From: Naumovozyma dairenensis CBS 421
Taxonomy: Eukaryota; Ascomycota; Saccharomycetes; Saccharomycetales; Saccharomycetaceae
Reading direction: 5' to 3'
Assembly: GCF_000227115.2 (NCBI RefSeq)
Contig: NC_016489.1
Coordinates: 186,001-250,000 of the forward strand
Length of the DNA: 64,000 bases
Shown: positions 1-10,062 of the stretch, piece by piece
Layout: every line of letters starts with the position of its first letter
Numbering within the stretch: position 1 is the stretch's first letter
Translations under genes and position numbers: made by a program
Notes under the pieces: generated by a model
Databases searched by the model: none
Told to the model about the DNA's origin: nothing
What the model saw: the letters and a program-made list of their open reading frames with translations, nothing else

Positions 1-3000
1 ATAAGGCGGAATACCTCCGAAATTACCGTGACTAACGAATTCAGTGTGTGATTTGGTAGGCGGCTTATTTTCATTATTCTTAATAGATTTATTCTTGTTT
101 TTGTTCTTGTTTTTAAAGTCAGCCTTTTGGCTCTCAAGTAATGATGGTAAAGATGTATTCTTCTTGGAGGTGGTACTTTTCCTTCTTTGGTTAACTTGAG
201 ACAGCGAAGTAGCTCCCCAAATTGGCCTAGGTGTTTCCTTCTCGATATCCTCAACCGTTACATGTTTTCTTCTTTCTTTCTGTGTATTCTTTTTGAATTG
301 TATAGGTCTCTTGCCGGCAGGTATATTATTTTCAGTAGGTGTTAACGGTTTTGTAGATTTACTTTCCAATAGGGATGGAAGAGCATCCTTTGCCAAATCA
401 GGGTTTTCATGTATAACAATTTCGACGGTTGCCTCACGAGATTCTATAATTTGTGGAGGCGTAGATATGGGTTGTGTAGATGTAGACACTTTTCTTTTGG
501 AACGCTTTACAACAGTTACAAACTCCTCCTCTGTCTCTTCAATCGCAGATGAATCTTTGTCAGTAATGGTGTAGTCATTCCATGCAGTAGGTGGTTGCAA
601 TGAAGATGCAGTGGTCGATGTTTCGGGTAAAATCTTGTTATCTCGTGAAGGATGCGAATATTTTCTAGTTGGTATAGTTCCAATTGCTGAAGATCTTCTT
701 CTATTATTTAATTTTGAAATACGTGGAGCCCTTAAATCAAATACTGGATTGAAAGGCTTTTCTACTGACATAAATTTCTCGTTAAATGTTTCTAAGTTAT
801 TTTCGAACAGTTCTATCCATTTTGTATTTCCATCTTTGTACCATGTCAGAAGTGATGATATTGGCTCCAAGCTTGATGATTTTAACTGTTCGAGATCACT
901 TTCCAGTAAATGCCAATGTTCATTATGAAAGTATTGATTGATTAATTCAAAATTCTCCTTTGAGAATAATACACCGACATGGGTACATATGTAGAAGGAA
1001 CATGTATGCGATAGAAGCTTACAATTCCATCGAATAGAATTGATATATATTGAAATAACAGATTCTCCGTTAATGTGTTCCAATATTGTTTTTTCAAGAT
1101 AAACCTTCAAAGGTTCAATACATAACTCATCTGCAATTTCAAGTACATCCAAAAGGAATTGAAGTGTTTCAGTATTCTTATCATTCGAGTAGTTGGAGAA
1201 GATTTCATCAAAAGTGAATCCATAGGCATATTTTACTATGGGAAGGAAGTACTGTTCTTTAATATGACGTAACTCTATGAATTTTTTCTCGTGCTCATTA
1301 ATATGAGACCATTCTCTTCGGGAACATGAAGAAAAAAACCTACTCATGGTACTTAATATTAAAGAATGCGCATGTATTTTGGAGTTCTTCAAAACTATTG
1401 TCAGATCTGGAAGAAAACGTGAATCGTCGATTTTTGTCGTCATCATTTTTGAAAATAATAACTGTAAACGAGAAGATAATTTGGAAGTTGAATATGAATA
1501 ATCATCCACTATATTCAAAAGTGAAATAGATGTCCGTTGATCTCTCGGTTTTTCATCAGTGTATATGTAATGAATAAATTTCTGCAAAAAACTATTGGAT
1601 CCCTCAGAAACATCAGTGCTAATATACCATTCCGTAGCTTCTGGTTTGCTTTCTAGATGGAATGTTATAGCGTCATTATTAGGTATTGAATATTCTTCAC
1701 CATTTCGCATTATCTGCATAAATCTAGGAGCACATGTGTTCAATATCAGTTTATGACAATTCAGGATAGGTTCTCCGGTTTTCTTATTTACAAATACAAC
1801 ATCGAAATTACCGTCTGCATTATCCGTTGTAGCATGTTTTCTTATTTCCTGTTCATTAGTAGCCGTTCTAATAGCAGAATACCGACCGAAATAATGAGTA
1901 ATATCACTTTCTGAAGTTATAACATTCAAGTTAATTTCTTCTTCTTTTATTATAGCTATGGAACCCATAGATGAGTCACATGCGACTTTGATTGATCTAC
2001 CAGATACCAATTTATTACTATACATTTTCTCAAAGGGTGTATTTGGTCCATTATTAGTGAAAACTTCACCTGCAATGGTACAGAGTAATAAATTGCCGTT
2101 CGACCCCACTTGAAAATCTAAACACTTGCGGAATTCATAATTTGGGGTCCATGTTAGTGAAATAGGTAAAGTATTTGGAAGTTTAGACCATATATTCTCT
2201 GAATCGTTTTTGATATTGATACTACCGATTCTACCACATTCATAAAGGAAAGATACGTTGTTACCAAATGAATTTGAACATTTCATATCAATGACGTTGC
2301 TTGATATTTCTCTTGGTGTAAAATGATTGAAAACGTCGATTTCTTGGAATGTCCTTGCCCTCGGCAGTGGTACTCTAAAAGTTTTCGTAGAATAATTTGT
2401 AAGAACATGTAAAGTGTTTCCTTGACTACGGATGAAAGTGACAAATTCTGTACATATAACCTGTTCTATGGTCAAATGGGACATATTAATCACTATTGGA
2501 TTAGCCACAATGTATCCAGTATGACTCTTGTATGTTATGCTCTTAGAAGTTGGGTGAGATGGTTTAGCATTACCCATTTGACCTAAATTTAACCCCCAGA
2601 TATAAACGACATTATCCTTGGAGACAGCACATGAATGGACCTTTGAACAAGCAATCTTTACGATATGTTTATTTTCTAAAAATGATATTCTTTTCGGTAT
2701 TGGAGCACATATATTTTCCAGTATTGTTTCCTCGGGTACCTTGGTAGAGTAACCTAATTGACTATAACCATTCCAACCCCATGAATAGACATCAGATTGA
2801 TCGTCAAGAAGTAAAGTATGGTGATCACTTGTTACTAAACATATTAACGATGTATTATTCAAATGGAAAATCTTTGAATATGTGATCTCATCTTTAGTAG
2901 TAGTCCCATTCCCCAATCTACCTCTTGCTGCATTACCACATACATAAATCTCGTTATTCGTGGTTGTAAATATCGAATGATACCTCATCATATATATGTC

Positions 3001-3627
3001 TTTGAATTTTATACTTCTCTTTCTATGAGAACTGGTTGTGTTTCCTTGGTTTTTGATGATTTGATTAATATCTAGTTGGAAGAATTTCTTACGATTATCC
3101 TTGGTACCGGTTCCCAATTGACTATGAATATTTGAACCTATAGTTAAGAGATGGGTTCCACCCATTTCATTCAAGGCATCATAATCTGCTTTGTTATGGG
3201 GTATTGCTAAGAAATTTGTCTTCTCATACCATGGGATATCTTGTGGCTTGTCATCCCATTCTATAGATGGAATATAATCTACGGAATAACTTAGAGATCT
3301 TGGGTATCTTATCATTTTCCTTCTTAATTCGACGTTATATAATTCTAATGGAGTAAGGCCCTCTCTATCAGTTTGGTTCAATACATGACCACCATACTTA
3401 TGAGATAGATATTCTATTTCTTCTTTCCAATGTTTAAATAATTTGAAACTTTTCTGTAGGTAACCTTCTCTTAATATTATATGGAATGGAGTATAACCAC
3501 TTTCTAATTCTTGAGAGTATGGATCTATTGCTTTCAAATGAGATAAAGTGGGTAGAGAACTAAGAAAGTACGAGAGATCTCTTCCGAACACATCTCTTTT
3601 ATTGTCATCATGTTTCTTATTGGGCAT
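1..3627 (-). CDS. IBtk-like ankyrin/RCC1/tandem-BTB protein (3' end outside window)
   Basis: The frame is open from an ATG at 3627 to position 1, giving 1209 codons with no stop, so the C-terminus lies outside the window. Domains seen on translation: ankyrin-like repeats at about residues 20-115 (including the phrase SGYTPFH); RCC1-type beta-propeller repeats from about 150 (for example VCGNAARGRLGNG, VYSWGWNGYSQLG, VYIWGLNLGQMG); a first BTB around residue 620 (CHKLILNTCAPRFMQIM) ending with FIHYIYTD; a second BTB around 735-830 (MHAHSLILSTMSRFFSS) with a BACK-like helical stretch; then a basic, Ser/Thr-rich tail. This order matches metazoan inhibitor of Bruton tyrosine kinase (IBtk), a Cullin-3 adaptor. 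I know of no full-length S. cerevisiae counterpart. A substrate-adaptor role is inferred from domain order only. No in-frame upstream ATG is present nearby. Confidence 0.85.
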   Translation of the reverse strand, partial: MPNKKHDDNKRDVFGRDLSYFLSSLPTLSHLKAIDPYSQELESGYTPFHIILREGYLQKSFKLFKHWKEEIEYLSHKYGGHVLNQTDREGLTPLELYNVELRRKMIRYPRSLSYSVDYIPSIEWDDKPQDIPWYEKTNFLAIPHNKADYDALNEMGGTHLLTIGSNIHSQLGTGTKDNRKKFFQLDINQIIKNQGNTTSSHRKRSIKFKDIYMMRYHSIFTTTNNEIYVCGNAARGRLGNGTTTKDEITYSKIFHLNNTSLICLVTSDHHTLLLDDQSDVYSWGWNGYSQLGYSTKVPEETILENICAPIPKRISFLENKHIVKIACSKVHSCAVSKDNVVYIWGLNLGQMGNAKPSHPTSKSITYKSHTGYIVANPIVINMSHLTIEQVICTEFVTFIRSQGNTLHVLTNYSTKTFRVPLPRARTFQEIDVFNHFTPREISSNVIDMKCSNSFGNNVSFLYECGRIGSINIKNDSENIWSKLPNTLPISLTWTPNYEFRKCLDFQVGSNGNLLLCTIAGEVFTNNGPNTPFEKMYSNKLVSGRSIKVACDSSMGSIAIIKEEEINLNVITSESDITHYFGRYSAIRTATNEQEIRKHATTDNADGNFDVVFVNKKTGEPILNCHKLILNTCAPRFMQIMRNGEEYSIPNNDAITFHLESKPEATEWYISTDVSEGSNSFLQKFIHYIYTDEKPRDQRTSISLLNIVDDYSYSTSKLSSRLQLLFSKMMTTKIDDSRFLPDLTIVLKNSKIHAHSLILSTMSRFFSSCSRREWSHINEHEKKFIELRHIKEQYFLPIVKYAYGFTFDEIFSNYSNDKNTETLQFLLDVLEIADELCIEPLKVYLEKTILEHINGESVISIYINSIRWNCKLLSHTCSFYICTHVGVLFSKENFELINQYFHNEHWHLLESDLEQLKSSSLEPISSLLTWYKDGNTKWIELFENNLETFNEKFMSVEKPFNPVFDLRAPRISKLNNRRRSSAIGTIPTRKYSHPSRDNKILPETSTTASSLQPPTAWNDYTITDKDSSAIEETEEEFVTVVKRSKRKVSTSTQPISTPPQIIESREATVEIVIHENPDLAKDALPSLLESKSTKPLTPTENNIPAGKRPIQFKKNTQKERRKHVTVEDIEKETPRPIWGATSLSQVNQRRKSTTSKKNTSLPSLLESQKADFKNKNKNKNKSIKNNENKPPTKSHTEFVSHGNFGGIPPY

Positions 3628-3957
3628 ATGCAAAATAAGTATGTGTGAAGTTCTGGCTGGTTGGTTATTGTTCCTTAAAAAAGACCAAATAAATGCCTAA
3701 AAAAATTGATCTTATTTATTCTAAGTAGTGTTTGACTGAATAATTTAGTATGCGAGTCTGTTCAAAGAGATATATTTCAGTTAAATATTGACAATTCTAG
3801 TATAATTTCAATATAGCGTTTATTTTTATTCATATTGGTTCGCCTAAAATAATAAGTATAATAATTACATATGTAAAATATGTATAAGAACAACAGAGAA
3901 TGTTGTTAAAGGGGAAAAAACAATGTAGAGGATCGTCTATTGGAATTCAAGTCATAG

Positions 3958-4009
<52 letters not shown>

Positions 4010-4147
4010 GGTAATTTTAAAATATGCCAAAAAAATTGTATAAACACACACGTACAGATAACAAAAGAAGCTTATTTTTATTAAATAATAGAAAATGTTA
4101 AGAAACATTATAGTAGTTAGAAGATTATTTTTGTAGGAAATTGTACT
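3628..4147. other. Intergenic: IBtk-like gene promoter and DFG5 3' flank
   Basis: Both flanking genes read leftward, so this 520-bp stretch should hold the DFG5 3' end and the promoter of the IBtk-like gene. The only clear structure is a pure AT dinucleotide tract at 3963-4006. No ORF of note or RNA gene is seen. Confidence 0.6.
3963..4006. repeat. (AT)22 microsatellite
   Basis: An uninterrupted 44-nt alternating AT tract about 340 nt upstream of the IBtk-like start codon. It may act as a nucleosome-poor or TATA-rich promoter element, but its size suggests ordinary slippage. Confidence 0.95.
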
Positions 4148-5527
4148 TCAAAAGAACATCCAAACGGCACCACCTGTAAGCACACCTAATATTATAGCTG
4201 TCACTATGGCAGCCCCAGCACGATCACCATTAGTAATTGTCATTTTATTTTCCAAGACATTGGTTGTTGTAGAATTTAGACCTGCTAATGCATCACCTTT
4301 GGAGGATCCACCTGTATTTCCAGTTAATGGAGCTGGTCTATCATGGATTAATAAATTTTGCATAACCTCTAATGCACACATTTGTTCACCAAGACCGTAA
4401 TATCCATCATGACTTCCTTTAGCCCAATTTAACCCACAAGTATGACCATCTGTACCACCGGTACATGATTTGGCAGCAGCTGCAGCACTCGTTTTGATTA
4501 ATGGATCCACTGTGTCACTTGTGAAAGGTGCAAGAACACTTGTCAAACCTAACATACGAGAAAAGATACTTTTAAATGATCTTTGATCATTATTACATGT
4601 ATTATATTCTTGACAAGCATTTTCAAACATGATCCCATTACTATCAAAGAAGTAAGTAGTTGCACCCTTTAATAATTTGGTAACACGACTTTCCCAATCA
4701 GATGAACCATTAGTAGCATTATACATATATGCAGCACCACCAAGTACTACACCATGATTATACGTCCATTCAATTTGAGTCATATCTGTACAATTTGAAT
4801 CAATTTCAGCACCATCAAAGACATTTGCAGTATCATCCAATAAGACATACCCGACATCGACAAGCCAAGTAAACACTTTCTCAGCAACTTCTAAATAAGT
4901 AGTATTCCCCGTATAACGACCCAATCTTGCTGCCAATTGGAATAGACAAGCATTCGAGATAGTATTTTTATAATTATACCCACTATTCCAAGTGAAAATT
5001 TGCCATCTTAACCCACCTCCACAATGTGCAGAATCCCATCTTGCATTCATAGTATTAAATACAGCCTGAGTCATAGCTAACCAACCTGGTGTCCCATCAT
5101 CTGGATCAGTGAAATTTCTCTCAGCAGCTCCCATTAATGTAAGCCCCCAAACACCTTGATCATCATTCCCCTCGACCATACTTTGGTTCGCAGGAATATA
5201 ATCATAATTAGACCCCGTTTGAGCTAATAACGCACTCTTCAACATGTCCTCGTATGTGTCATTTTGACACAAGTACCAATTTTCAATCATACCTCCGAAG
5301 GCTTCACCTGCTTCCCACCAATAATAAGGCGGTTGAAACATACCGACTGTACCTCCGTATTGTGTTCCCCAATAGTAATCCATCATACCACCTTGGATTA
5401 GGGAAGTAGCGTCACATATGGATTCTTTCGAGGTTATGTCTAGATCTATTGCTTGTGTGTTGTGTACTGTTAGGAGGAGTTGGAAAAAGTGAAAGTAAAG
5501 TGATGGTCTTCTCAGTAGCCTTACCAT
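4148..5527 (-). CDS. DFG5: Dfg5, GPI-anchored GH76 mannanase/transglycosylase-like cell wall protein
   Basis: This 459-residue protein belongs to glycoside hydrolase family 76 (Dfg5/Dcw1). These plasma-membrane GPI proteins are thought to transfer GPI-linked wall proteins onto beta-glucan and are needed for wall biogenesis and filamentation. Seen here: an N-terminal hydrophobic signal peptide (about 1-26), the family start SICDATSLIQGG, the GH76 double-aspartate motif in GNDDQGVWG, many N-glycosylation sequons, and a C-terminal hydrophobic segment after Gly-Asp-Arg-Ala-Gly-Ala suited to GPI attachment. The C-terminal sequence resembles DFG5 (YMR238W) more than its relative DCW1, and the position next to TAF9 and RNA1 fits YMR238W. 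The start is the first ATG in frame and directly precedes the signal peptide. Confidence 0.95.
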   Translation of the reverse strand: MVRLLRRPSLYFHFFQLLLTVHNTQAIDLDITSKESICDATSLIQGGMMDYYWGTQYGGTVGMFQPPYYWWEAGEAFGGMIENWYLCQNDTYEDMLKSALLAQTGSNYDYIPANQSMVEGNDDQGVWGLTLMGAAERNFTDPDDGTPGWLAMTQAVFNTMNARWDSAHCGGGLRWQIFTWNSGYNYKNTISNACLFQLAARLGRYTGNTTYLEVAEKVFTWLVDVGYVLLDDTANVFDGAEIDSNCTDMTQIEWTYNHGVVLGGAAYMYNATNGSSDWESRVTKLLKGATTYFFDSNGIMFENACQEYNTCNNDQRSFKSIFSRMLGLTSVLAPFTSDTVDPLIKTSAAAAAKSCTGGTDGHTCGLNWAKGSHDGYYGLGEQMCALEVMQNLLIHDRPAPLTGNTGGSSKGDALAGLNSTTTNVLENKMTITNGDRAGAAIVTAIILGVLTGGAVWMFF

Positions 5528-6519
5528 ATCTGTATGTGTGCGTATAATAAACTGTTTGATTCTTCTTTTGAAGGTTATATGCCTGCTTGGTTGTGACAGT
5601 TAAGGTCTTCTTGTTCTTGTAGAACAACCAGGTATCATGTGTATATGTATATGTATATGTATAAATATAGAAATCATCGAGTCCTGTACAATCTTTCCCA
5701 AAAGAAGACAAAAGGACGGCTTAGGCGCCTTTGCAATTTACAATGAAGTCGAAGGGAGAAGTGATGAGAAGAGATGAGATGAGATGACGACAGAACAAGG
5801 TATACTGGATGTACTGGGCCAAAACTGACACTACAATGAATAATCGATACTATCTTGGTTGGCAAAAATAAGTCTGGATAACGGTCGAGAATTTTTATGT
5901 TAATGCTACGCTAAATGAAGTTGCTTTCACTAAACAGGACATGTGTTGAAGGTGGGACGGTGTGGGCGTAGTAGAAGTATCTTTTCCCCGATCCAGTGTA
6001 AAATTAGATCGGCTATATCTTCCTCTGATATTATCACATATACATTTTTCATAATAATGGCTCTAAATAATAGAAAAGCGAAACAGATAAGTTCTCAATG
6101 TTCATAATGGTTGAGCGCTTAAAATGTGTTATGATGATACGAATGGGGTCAGTCTTGTATTATTTTTTTACAAGTTGTTTTATAAAATATCTACAGGAAA
6201 ATACCTTAATAATACATAAAAGGAATTCATGGGGTGATAGCTTGTGTCGTATATTCTTTTAATTTTCTTGGCATCAGTTTCAAATTTATTTAATTATTTA
6301 TTTTTCATTATCAATTTCCTACATTTTAAAAAGACCATTTAACCTTAACACAAAAATAATTAATTCCAAAAATAAACAAAAATAAGTTAATTCATGAAAC
6401 TTTAACGTTAATCTTGAACGTAGTTGAGGTACAGAAAGAATGTTTTTTCTAATATAAATATATAACATGGAGCTAATAATAATAATAATAATAATTTACA
6501 AGAAATGCATTACTCTTGT
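5528..6519. other. Intergenic: DFG5 promoter and TAF9 3' flank
   Basis: A 992-bp stretch between two leftward genes. It holds short low-complexity patches: TATATG repeats near 5640-5662, GATGAG repeats near 5770-5787, a G-rich patch near 5951-5970 and a TAA repeat at about 6474-6495 beside the TAF9 stop. Two short leftward reading frames (5412-5711 and 5674-5865) overlap the DFG5 5' end but look like chance frames. No conserved gene is seen. Confidence 0.5.
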
Positions 6520-7149
6520 CTAAGAGTCCTCTGATTGATCATTATCCAATTGCCATTCCTTGGCGGTAATACAATATTTCTCAGGAGGCAATCTAACCCC
6601 CCATGAGCCCATAACTTGAGGCAAAGGTTTCTTATTCCTATCTGCTGCCAATTGTAACAATAATTCCTTAGGAGCTGTAGGTTTGAATTGATATTGAGTT
6701 CTTGCCCCGATTGCGAGCCGTATATCTTCGATAGTCAACCTTGAACCTGGATTGTTGCCAGTATTTGCCGCTGCGTTCTTTGATGACTTCCCCGTATCTG
6801 TTGCCGTTGCATTTGGGTCAGTGGTCCCAGCCCCAGTTGCAGTTCCATTTGCGGTTGCGGTTGCTGTTGCGGTGGCAGCTTGTTGCGATTGCATCTGTGA
6901 CTGCTGTTGTGATTCTGATGACATGGCATGGTCATTGTATACCATTGCGTCTTTCAATATACTTCTGGTGTATCTGTGAGCGAAGTCCATTAGTTGTAAT
7001 GGGATTCTGTCTTCGTAGTTCTGGATGGATTGAGATGCTAACAATAGATGTAATAATCTGACATCTCTCGGGGTTTCCTCTGGAGTCAACTGAGGAGAGG
7101 ATTTCGGAGCAGTACTCGTTGCAGTACCTGACACAGTGGGAGTAGCCAT
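6520..7149 (-). CDS. TAF9: Taf9, TFIID/SAGA histone-fold subunit
   Basis: Taf9 (YMR236W; formerly TAF17) is shared by TFIID and SAGA, where its H3-like histone fold pairs with Taf6. The histone fold starts at about residue 24 (TPEETPRDVRLLHLLLAS), continues through IPLQLMDFAHRYTRSILKDA, is interrupted, and resumes with LTIEDIRLAIGARTQYQF at about 137-154. Between lies an unusually long low-complexity insert of about 60 residues rich in Gln, Ala, Thr and Asn. The protein is 209 residues against roughly 157 in S. cerevisiae, and the insert accounts for the difference. It is divergent from MBF1. The gene name is firm because both halves of the fold and the C-terminal block are conserved. Confidence 0.95.
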   Translation of the reverse strand: MATPTVSGTATSTAPKSSPQLTPEETPRDVRLLHLLLASQSIQNYEDRIPLQLMDFAHRYTRSILKDAMVYNDHAMSSESQQQSQMQSQQAATATATATANGTATGAGTTDPNATATDTGKSSKNAAANTGNNPGSRLTIEDIRLAIGARTQYQFKPTAPKELLLQLAADRNKKPLPQVMGSWGVRLPPEKYCITAKEWQLDNDQSEDS

Positions 7150-7545
7150 CTTGTATTATATATAACTTGCAATACTTGCTTGCTTTCCGTGTTCATGGAA
7201 TGAACAAGTATGGTCTTATAATAGTTGCTTCATCATCATCATCATCCTCAGTTGTATAATGAAATATATAAACTGGTGCCGTATGCAGCGACTGTCTAAA
7301 TCGGTGCACCACACTCTCGCCATATATTATTTTGCCACCGAAAATTAATTAATAAACAAATAAAGAACAAGGAAGCTATTACTATTACTATTACTATTAC
7401 TATTACTATTACCATCATTATCAATACCACTAGATCAACCAAGGAGTGAGTAGCTGAGATATACATATATCACTACTACTATTACTATTACTGTTACTAT
7501 TTCAAATTACATTATCTTCACACCACCATTAAATAACTAAACAAC
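7150..7545. promoter_or_regulatory. Divergent TAF9-MBF1 promoter region with TATTAC repeats
   Basis: This 396-bp region separates two divergently transcribed genes and should carry both promoters. It has a period-6 TATTAC repeat at about 7376-7412 and a related ACT/ATT-rich run at about 7471-7500, plus a short CAT repeat near 7232. No recognised factor site stands out. Confidence 0.5.
7376..7412. repeat. TATTAC hexanucleotide repeat
   Basis: About six tandem copies of a six-base unit in the MBF1/TAF9 intergenic region, with a second imperfect ACT/ATT-rich run about 60 nt further on, close to the MBF1 start. Confidence 0.85.
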
Positions 7546-8001
7546 ATGTCTGACTGGGATACAAACACTATTATTGGCCAAAGAGCTAGAGCCGGTGGAT
7601 CAGGTCCAAGAGCCAATGTCGCAAGAACCACTGGCCAAATCAACGCAGCAAGAAGACAAGGTCTTGTCTTGTCTGTGGACAAGAAATATGGATCTTCTAA
7701 CACAAAGGGTGACAGTGAAGGTCAACGTCTAACCAAAGTGGACCGTGAAACTGATATCGTCAAGCCAAAGAAGTTGGATCCTATCGTTGGGAAGACCATC
7801 GCTAGAATTCGTACTGAAAAAAATTTGTCTCAAAAGGATTTGGCCACTAAGATTAATGAAAAACCTACCGTGATTAACGATTACGAATCTGCTAGAGCTT
7901 CTCCTAATCAACAAGTCTTGGGTAAATTGGAAAGAGCATTGGGTGTCAAATTGAGAGGTAAAGATATTGGTCAACCTTTATTCGGTCCAAAAAAGAAATA
8001 A
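7546..8001 (+). CDS. MBF1: Mbf1, multiprotein bridging factor 1
   Basis: Mbf1 bridges the Gcn4 activator to TBP and also acts at the ribosome to prevent frameshifting on collided ribosomes. The 151-residue length equals the family norm. An N-terminal MBF1 domain (about 1-75, starting [18 protein letters not shown]) is followed by a Cro/C1-type helix-turn-helix at about 85-140 ([38 protein letters not shown]) and a basic end (FGPKKK). In S. cerevisiae this gene is YOR298C-A on the sister track, so finding it between TAF9 and RNA1 is informative about duplicate loss. Its orientation agrees with the other chromosome XV-type gene outside the inverted block, SNF2. Confidence 0.97.
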   Translation: MSDWDTNTIIGQRARAGGSGPRANVARTTGQINAARRQGLVLSVDKKYGSSNTKGDSEGQRLTKVDRETDIVKPKKLDPIVGKTIARIRTEKNLSQKDLATKINEKPTVINDYESARASPNQQVLGKLERALGVKLRGKDIGQPLFGPKKK

Positions 8002-8502
8002 GTTTTTTTAACATGAAATCCAAAAATAATGAAAATACCGCATAATGATCGATCAATCAATACTAAATTAATGATACCATCAACATTCATTCATACAAGC
8101 ATTGTTCTTTTACCCTTTTTTAACTTCTCTCTGTTCGAGAGAGAAGAGACCTTTTTTTTTTATATATATATAATGGACGTATAAACATTTATTAAAACCA
8201 TTAAAGATATATATAGATCAGTTGGAATATAAGTAATTGATTTAAAATTGACTTTGTTATATCATATCATATCATATCGGATTGTACTTCTCTTCTCTTC
8301 TCTTGTCTTTTCTTTATCTTCCCAACTCACAAACGAAAGTACTATTATACTATGTTTTGTAAAATTCGTGAAAAAAATAAATGTGTCAACATGAAAAAAT
8401 TTTTTTTTTCAGATTATATAATTTGATGATCTGATATTAATAAGATACAAAAACCATTCACAGTAAAAATCGCTAAAATATACATATAATCCCAGCAAAA
8501 CA

Positions 8503-8547
<45 letters not shown>

Positions 8548-8555
8548 ACACAACT
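8002..8555. promoter_or_regulatory. MBF1-RNA1 intergenic with CA-repeat leader
   Basis: A 554-bp tandem intergenic region. It contains a T-run near 8152-8160, ATATC repeats near 8262-8279, a second T-run near 8400, and the long CA tract that runs almost to the RNA1 ATG. No RNA gene or conserved ORF is seen. Confidence 0.5.
8500..8552. repeat. (CA)n microsatellite abutting the RNA1 start codon
   Basis: A CA dinucleotide run of about 53 nt with two single-base interruptions ends three bases before the RNA1 ATG at 8556. It therefore probably forms most of the mRNA 5' leader immediately before the start codon. Confidence 0.95.
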
Positions 8556-9788
8556 ATGGCCACAGTATTACCATCCCCAACTGTCTACAAAGAAAAAGAG
8601 ATCTTCTCCATTGCAAACAAAGCCCTAAAACTAACCACAAAGGAAGACATTCAACCACATCTCGATTCCCTTTCCAAATATGAAAAAGTTTACAAAATAG
8701 ATCTATCAGGTAACACCATCGGGATTGAAGCCTCTAAATCTCTCTCAGACTTCATATCCACTAACTCAAATATCCAATCGCACTTACAAGAAGTAAACTT
8801 CGCAGACTTATATACATCCAGACTAGTAGAAGAAGTAGTCGACTCATTAAATAACATCCTGCCTGCCCTTCTATCATGTCCAAACCTAACTACAATAAAC
8901 TTATCAGACAACGCATTCGGTTTGAGAACCATTGATTCATTAGAACATTTCATCTCTCATGCAATCAATTTGAAACACTTAATCCTAAGTAACAACGGAA
9001 TGGGACCTTTCGCTGGTGAAAGAATTGGGAAGGCACTTTTCCAATTAGCTCAATTGAAAAGATCCCAAGACAAACACATGTTAGAAACGTTCATTTGCGG
9101 AAGGAACAGATTGGAAAATGGATCTGCTTTGTATTTGGCCATCGGGTTGAAGAATCATAGAGATGGATTGAAAATTGTGAAATTGTATCAGAATGGGATT
9201 AGACCAAGAGGGATTGCAAATTTGATCCATTATGGGTTGAAATTTAATGAGAAATTGGAAATCTTGGATTTACAAGATAATACGTTCACTTTATTGGGGT
9301 CTAAAGTATTAGCGGAAAATTTACATGTTTGGGCTGAATCTTTAAGGGAATTGAATTTGAATGATTGTCTTTTGAAAAGTAAAGGTTCAGAGGAAGTCTT
9401 TAAAGTTTTCAATGAATTGAAATTTGAACATTTGAAAACTTTGAAATTCGAATATAATGAAATGAGTCAAGAAACTATTGAAAATCAATTGATTCCTGCT
9501 TTGGAAAAGAAAAATTTGCCTATTTTGGAAAATTTGGAAATCAATGGTAATAGATTGGATGAAGATTCTGAAGCTTTAGATACTTTACAAGGTATGTTTG
9601 AAGATTTGGAATTAGATGATTTAGAAGAGTTAGACAGTGAAGATGAAGAAGAAGATGATGATGAAGAAGATGCAGAAAATGAAAAGGAAACTTTAGATAT
9701 AGTCGATGTTGAACCATTAGAAAAGGCATTGGCTGATGAATTGAATATCTCAGGTTTAACTGAAGCTCTATCTAAGACTGGAATTTAA
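8556..9788 (+). CDS. RNA1: Rna1, Ran GTPase-activating protein (RanGAP)
   Basis: Rna1 (YMR235C) is the cytoplasmic GTPase-activating protein for Gsp1/Ran and sets the Ran gradient that drives nuclear transport. The 410-residue length fits the roughly 407 of S. cerevisiae. Leucine-rich repeats fill residues about 40-345 (IDLSGNTIGIEAS, TINLSDNAFGLR, HLILSNNGMGPFAG, KIVKLYQNGIRPRG, EILDLQDNTFTLLG). The RanGAP arginine-finger-free catalytic surface around the second and third repeats is kept. A strongly acidic Asp/Glu tail at about 350-375 precedes a short C-terminal helix, as in the family. Codon choice shifts from CTA/ATC-rich to TTG-rich along the gene; I see no reason to infer transfer. Confidence 0.97.
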   Translation: MATVLPSPTVYKEKEIFSIANKALKLTTKEDIQPHLDSLSKYEKVYKIDLSGNTIGIEASKSLSDFISTNSNIQSHLQEVNFADLYTSRLVEEVVDSLNNILPALLSCPNLTTINLSDNAFGLRTIDSLEHFISHAINLKHLILSNNGMGPFAGERIGKALFQLAQLKRSQDKHMLETFICGRNRLENGSALYLAIGLKNHRDGLKIVKLYQNGIRPRGIANLIHYGLKFNEKLEILDLQDNTFTLLGSKVLAENLHVWAESLRELNLNDCLLKSKGSEEVFKVFNELKFEHLKTLKFEYNEMSQETIENQLIPALEKKNLPILENLEINGNRLDEDSEALDTLQGMFEDLELDDLEELDSEDEEEDDDEEDAENEKETLDIVDVEPLEKALADELNISGLTEALSKTGI

Positions 9789-10062
9789 CCACGAAAAAGG
9801 AAAATAACAACAATAGAACAATAACTCACATCCCTTCTGTCGTGTTATCCACACAGTCATTGTAGAAAGGTACTTTATAATATATGCCTATATATAAACT
9901 AATATATTAATAGTAAATACAACTTTCATCGCATCACATCTTAATATGTTATCATCACACTGAATTCGGAACTCCTGCCATCGTTCATATATAGACTCCA
10001 TAGAGTCAAGTAGTTTTACAAAAATTTAATAATACAACAGAATAATTTATATATCTATTCAT

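Noticed and set aside
5412..5865. Two short leftward frames upstream of DFG5
   Set aside because: They overlap the DFG5 start in another frame or are repeat-driven (Tyr-Thr run from TATATG repeats), with no homology.
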